From contig CAYVJA010000075.1 in the NCBI GenBank assembly GCA_964451605.1, positions 1 through 9,696 of the forward strand: a stretch of DNA of 9,696 nt, given 5' to 3'. Shown piece after piece: positions 6,977 through 9,696 of the stretch; the first letter of the stretch is position 1, and the number at the start of each line of letters is the position of its first letter. The notes below the pieces were generated by a model that saw only the letters and a list, made by a program, of their open reading frames with translations, was not told where the DNA came from and made no database searches. Both the position numbers and the translations under genes were made by a program. The DNA is from JAQVSH01 sp964451605 (GTDB lineage Bacteria > Bacteroidota > Bacteroidia > Bacteroidales > UBA4181).

Positions 6977-8791
6977 TTATCCGCAGCAGCAGCAACTCTT
7001 CTCCAGACCAAATCTTTTCTTCAAACCTTTCAGTTCTTTCGAAAGTTCTTCGGGGAGATGTTTTCCAAAAGTTGCGTAGTGCTCTTCGATCAGATCAATC
7101 TCAGCTTTCCACTCATCGGCGCAGACGCCAAGGGCCTTTTCCATTTGCTCTGTTGTAATGTTAAGTCCTTCGGTGTTGATACCATCGGCAGCAGGAACCT
7201 TTCCGATCGGGGTCTCTTTAACCTTACCTTCGCCGTTGCAACGGTCGAATATGTAAGCCAGCACGCGGCTGTTTTCGCCGTAACCGGGCCACAGGAATTT
7301 GCCCTGGTCTTTCCGGAACCAGTTAACAAAGAAAATCTTAGGCAGATTCTCGGGAACAGGAGCATTTTTTCCGATGTTCACCCAGTGTTGGAAATAGTCG
7401 CCCATATGGTATCCGCAGAAGGGAAGCATAGCAAAGGGATCGCGACGTACACCGGCTTTCAGACCAATGGCAGCAGCGGTAACCTCCGAGCCTACAATCG
7501 AACCCATGAAAACACCGTGGTTCCAGCTGTTAGCCTCATGAACCAGGGGCACCGTAGAGGGACGACGACCGCCGAAAAGGATAGCCGAGATAGGTACACC
7601 GGCAGGATTTTCCCAATCTTTGTCGATGGCGGGGCACTGCGATGCGGGAGCCGTGAAACGGGCATTGGGATGTGCAACGGGTTCGTCCGAAGCGGGATCA
7701 TATACCTTGTTTTTCCAGGTAATAGTACCTGCGGGGCACTCGGTTCCGATACCTTCCCACCAGATGTCGCCATCAGGGGTAAGACCCACGTTGGTGAAGA
7801 TGGTGTTGGAGCGAGCCGACAACATAGCATTCGGGTTGGTGTCCATCGAGGTGAAAGGAGCTACGCCAAAGAAACCGGCTTCGGGATTGATGGCATAAAG
7901 ACGGCCATCGGCACCAAACTTCATCCAGGCAATATCATCACCTACAGTCTCCACTTTCCATCCGGGAATGGTGGGGATAAGCATGGCCAGATTGGTCTTT
8001 CCGCAGGCACTCGGGAAAGCGGCAGCCACGTATTTCTTTTCGCCCTTGGGATTGGTAAGCCCGAGAATAAGCATATGTTCAGCAAGCCAACCCTCTTCTT
8101 TTGCCATAGATGAGGCAATACGAAGGGCAAGACATTTTTTGCCAAGGAGAGCGTTTCCTCCGTAACCCGAACCGAACGACCAGATTTCGCGGGTTTCGGG
8201 GAAGTGTGAGATATATTTCTCTTCGATGGGAGCGCAAGGCCATTTTACATCTTTCTGACCGGGTTGCAGGGGAGCGCCAACCGAGTGAATACAGGGTACA
8301 AATTCGCCCTTCTCGCCGAGAATATCGAGTACGGCCTGGCCCATGCGGGTCATAAGACGCATATTAACCACAACATATTCGGAATCGGTAATTTCTACAC
8401 CGATTTGAGCAATCTTCGAACCGAGAGGACCCATGCTGAAAGGGATTACGTACATAGTACGGCCTTTCATACAACCTTTGAATTTGGCCAGCAGGATCGA
8501 TTTCATCTCGGCAGGATCCATCCAGTTATTCGACGGACCGGCAGCTTCTTTGGTTTTGGAGCAAATAAAAGTTCTGTTCTCAACCCGGGCAACGTCGCTG
8601 GGGTCTGATTGGAAATAGTAACTGCCGGGGCGTTTCTCCTCGTTCAGTTTTACAGCAGCACCACTGGCAACCATCTTATCGAGAAGCTGTTGATTCTCCT
8701 CTTCAGATCCGTTGCACCAGTAAACTTTGTCGGGTTGGCAGATTGCTGCCCATTCGTCTACCCACTGGAGTAATTTGTTGTTGTTTGTCAT
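6977..8791 (-). CDS. pckG: Phosphoenolpyruvate carboxykinase, GTP-type
   Basis: This cytosolic enzyme interconverts oxaloacetate + GTP and phosphoenolpyruvate + CO2 + GDP, in gluconeogenesis or, run in reverse, in CO2-fixing fermentation. The 604-aa protein matches the usual length of the GTP family. Visible landmarks are the R-loop region DPSDVARVENRTF at 63-75, the P-loop AAAFPSACGKTNLAML at 256-271 with the reactive Cys263, metal-binding VGDDIAWMKF at 283-292, the omega-loop lid FGGRRPSTVPLV at 406-417, and the guanine-pocket segment FFVNWFRKD at 487-495. These set it apart from the shorter ATP-type PckA. The C-terminus is odd. After GLKKRFGLEKS it ends in four consecutive Cys and Gly, encoded by a (GCA)4 run on the plus strand at 6983-6994. 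The ATG at 8791 gives MTNNNKLLQWVDEW, a normal family start. The gene has its own -7 box upstream and shares a terminator with trkA. Confidence 0.97.
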   Translation of the reverse strand: MTNNNKLLQWVDEWAAICQPDKVYWCNGSEEENQQLLDKMVASGAAVKLNEEKRPGSYYFQSDPSDVARVENRTFICSKTKEAAGPSNNWMDPAEMKSILLAKFKGCMKGRTMYVIPFSMGPLGSKIAQIGVEITDSEYVVVNMRLMTRMGQAVLDILGEKGEFVPCIHSVGAPLQPGQKDVKWPCAPIEEKYISHFPETREIWSFGSGYGGNALLGKKCLALRIASSMAKEEGWLAEHMLILGLTNPKGEKKYVAAAFPSACGKTNLAMLIPTIPGWKVETVGDDIAWMKFGADGRLYAINPEAGFFGVAPFTSMDTNPNAMLSARSNTIFTNVGLTPDGDIWWEGIGTECPAGTITWKNKVYDPASDEPVAHPNARFTAPASQCPAIDKDWENPAGVPISAILFGGRRPSTVPLVHEANSWNHGVFMGSIVGSEVTAAAIGLKAGVRRDPFAMLPFCGYHMGDYFQHWVNIGKNAPVPENLPKIFFVNWFRKDQGKFLWPGYGENSRVLAYIFDRCNGEGKVKETPIGKVPAADGINTEGLNITTEQMEKALGVCADEWKAEIDLIEEHYATFGKHLPEELSKELKGLKKRFGLEKSCCCCG

Positions 8792-8816
8792 ATATAGTTG
8801 GGATTAAAAATGAATT

Positions 8817-8915
8817 AACGAATAATCCGGATTGGCTTTTAAAAGGCCCTTCTTTCACGTTTGCAAATATAGAGAATAAGCAGCAGAAATCGAGGGCTGA
8901 AAAGGATTATTCGTT
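8817..8915. repeat. 12-bp inverted repeat bracketing the pckG promoter
   Basis: AACGAATAATCC at 8817-8828 and its exact complement GGATTATTCGTT at 8904-8915 are separated by 75 bases that contain the pckG -7 box. The right copy overlaps the CDF stop codon (8907-8909) and the left copy lies in the pckG leader. The arrangement fits paired operators, or a long-range stem in a read-through transcript. A 10-bp palindrome, CTTTTAAAAG (8836-8845), also lies between the arms. Confidence 0.6.
8864..8871 (-). promoter_or_regulatory. -7 promoter box for pckG
   Basis: On the minus strand this reads TATATTTG, an exact match to the Bacteroidetes -7 consensus TAnnTTTG, and is followed by the common CAAA. 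Transcription would begin near 8857-8860, giving a leader of about 65-70 nt. No good -33 TTTG is visible at the expected distance. The site lies between the CDF stop codon and pckG, so pckG can be transcribed separately from the CDF gene. Confidence 0.6.
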
Positions 8916-9696
8916 CCTTTCTTCATCACTTTCTGTAAGCTGAGAAAGGGTGAGATCCTCCTGTTTGTCGAAAGAAACTCTCCTATAGTTGCAATCTGTT
9001 ACCAGACAGTGGTGACAGTGCTGCTCGAAACAGGGATCGGAGTGAACCGAAATAGAAACATTCCCCTCATTTACTGCATTCAGGGTTTCGCTTAGCTGCT
9101 CGCAAGCCTTATGGCTTTGGGCCACTGTATAGTACCAGGGTAAGGTCAGATCGCAGTCGACGTGTAGATGGCTGCCATATTTCACCACTTTTGTGTTGTG
9201 AATATCAATCCAGTCGGGTTCGCGTTTTCCCGAGAGCGCATCGGCCATCTTGTGCAGAATTTCGGTATCGGCCTCATCCAGCAGATTGGCCACCGTTTTT
9301 CTTAGTATAGAATAACCGGTAATCAGAATGACTCCGCCAAAGATTGCTGCCAGGAGACCGTCGATCCAGCTTAGTTTTGTGAAATATAGTAGAAAAAGGC
9401 CCACAATCAGACCGATGGTGGAGTAGGTGTCGGAGTGAAGGTGTTTCCCGCCGGCAATCAACGCCATAGATTGATAGCGCTTTCCCACCCGGATACTGTA
9501 CGAACCCATCAGCCAGTTAATCAGACCGGCTGCAGCCACAATGGCAATTCCCACATCGAGGTCGGCGATGCCTGTCGGATGAAATAAGCTGCGTATACCC
9601 TCTGATATCATCAGGATACCTGCCCCTCCAATCAGGAGGCCCTCGATAGAAGCCGAAATCAGTTCGGCCTTCCCGTGGCCAAAAGGGTGCGACTTA
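8907..9696 (-). CDS. Cation diffusion facilitator (CDF) metal transporter, 5' end beyond window
   Basis: This is an inner-membrane divalent-metal/proton antiporter of the CDF family. Metal identity (Zn, Fe, Mn or other) cannot be set from this fragment. The first ATG in frame inside the window (9611) is internal. The frame stays open to the edge and the upstream residues read KSHPFGHGKAELISASIEGL, the conserved HPFGHGKAE loop of the family, so the start is outside. The visible 262 residues contain several hydrophobic membrane segments, including about 18-36, 42-64 and 91-106. The metal site HxxxD is present as His85-Asp89 in GKHLHSDTYST. A cytoplasmic C-terminal domain follows at about 140-220 (SHLHVDCDLTLPWYYTVAQS). 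A Cys-rich extension follows: Cys222, Cys227, Cys230 and Cys235 in PCFEQHCHHCLVTDC, then an acidic tail ending SESDEE-type residues. It is on the same strand as pckG, 115 bp upstream of it. Confidence 0.92.
   Translation of the reverse strand, partial: KSHPFGHGKAELISASIEGLLIGGAGILMISEGIRSLFHPTGIADLDVGIAIVAAAGLINWLMGSYSIRVGKRYQSMALIAGGKHLHSDTYSTIGLIVGLFLLYFTKLSWIDGLLAAIFGGVILITGYSILRKTVANLLDEADTEILHKMADALSGKREPDWIDIHNTKVVKYGSHLHVDCDLTLPWYYTVAQSHKACEQLSETLNAVNEGNVSISVHSDPCFEQHCHHCLVTDCNYRRVSFDKQEDLTLSQLTESDEERNE

Noticed and set aside
6935..8113. A 392-codon open frame on the plus strand opposite pckG
   Set aside because: It is fully antisense to a clearly conserved PEPCK gene, begins inside the terminator, and its translation shows no recognisable domain. 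It reflects codon bias of the real gene.
1..9696. Mobile elements, CRISPR arrays, tRNA/rRNA, defence or toxin-antitoxin genes
   Set aside because: No transposase or integrase motifs, no regularly spaced repeats, no tRNA cloverleaf and no such protein families were seen on either strand.

Overview
The window looks like a draft-genome contig from a Bacteroidales bacterium. A Dysgonomonadaceae/Porphyromonadaceae-like member is my best guess, but it is an inference. The support is the archaeal/eukaryotic-type prolyl-tRNA synthetase, TAnnTTTG-type -7 promoter boxes, mostly poor Shine-Dalgarno sites, and a FadL-like outer-membrane protein of the kind common in Bacteroidetes. A run of 62 N (4969-5030) marks a scaffolding gap.

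Layout. On the minus strand, 2308 down to 1, prolyl-tRNA synthetase (proS) is followed after 26 bp by an unrecognised 233-aa cytoplasmic protein. After another 38 bp comes the first 22 codons of a protein with a hydrophobic N-terminus, cut by the window edge. These three look like one transcription unit driven from the 121-bp divergent region 2309-2429. On the plus strand from 2430 lie a lipoprotein with an aromatic/Gly core and a very Ser-rich basic tail, a FadL/OmpP1-like beta-barrel protein interrupted by the assembly gap, and trkA (two-RCK potassium-uptake regulator). A strong bidirectional terminator at 6928-6958 closes trkA and also the convergent GTP-type phosphoenolpyruvate carboxykinase gene (pckG, 8791 to 6977). 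Upstream of pckG, on the same strand, a cation diffusion facilitator gene runs in from beyond the right edge.

The genes are mostly housekeeping or envelope functions: translation (proS), K+ homeostasis (trkA), gluconeogenesis or C4 fermentation (pckG), metal export (CDF), and a lipoprotein/outer-membrane pair. I found no mobile element, CRISPR array, tRNA, rRNA, toxin-antitoxin or defence module, and nothing that amounts to a new multi-gene system. No gene-free stretch exceeds about 120 bp. The signals most worth checking are smaller. They are a 12-bp perfect inverted repeat bracketing the pckG promoter, four consecutive Cys at the PEPCK C-terminus encoded by a (GCA)4 triplet run, a G9 tract inside the outer-membrane protein gene, a Cys cluster at the end of the CDF transporter, a hairpin in the proS leader, and the unusual lipoprotein.
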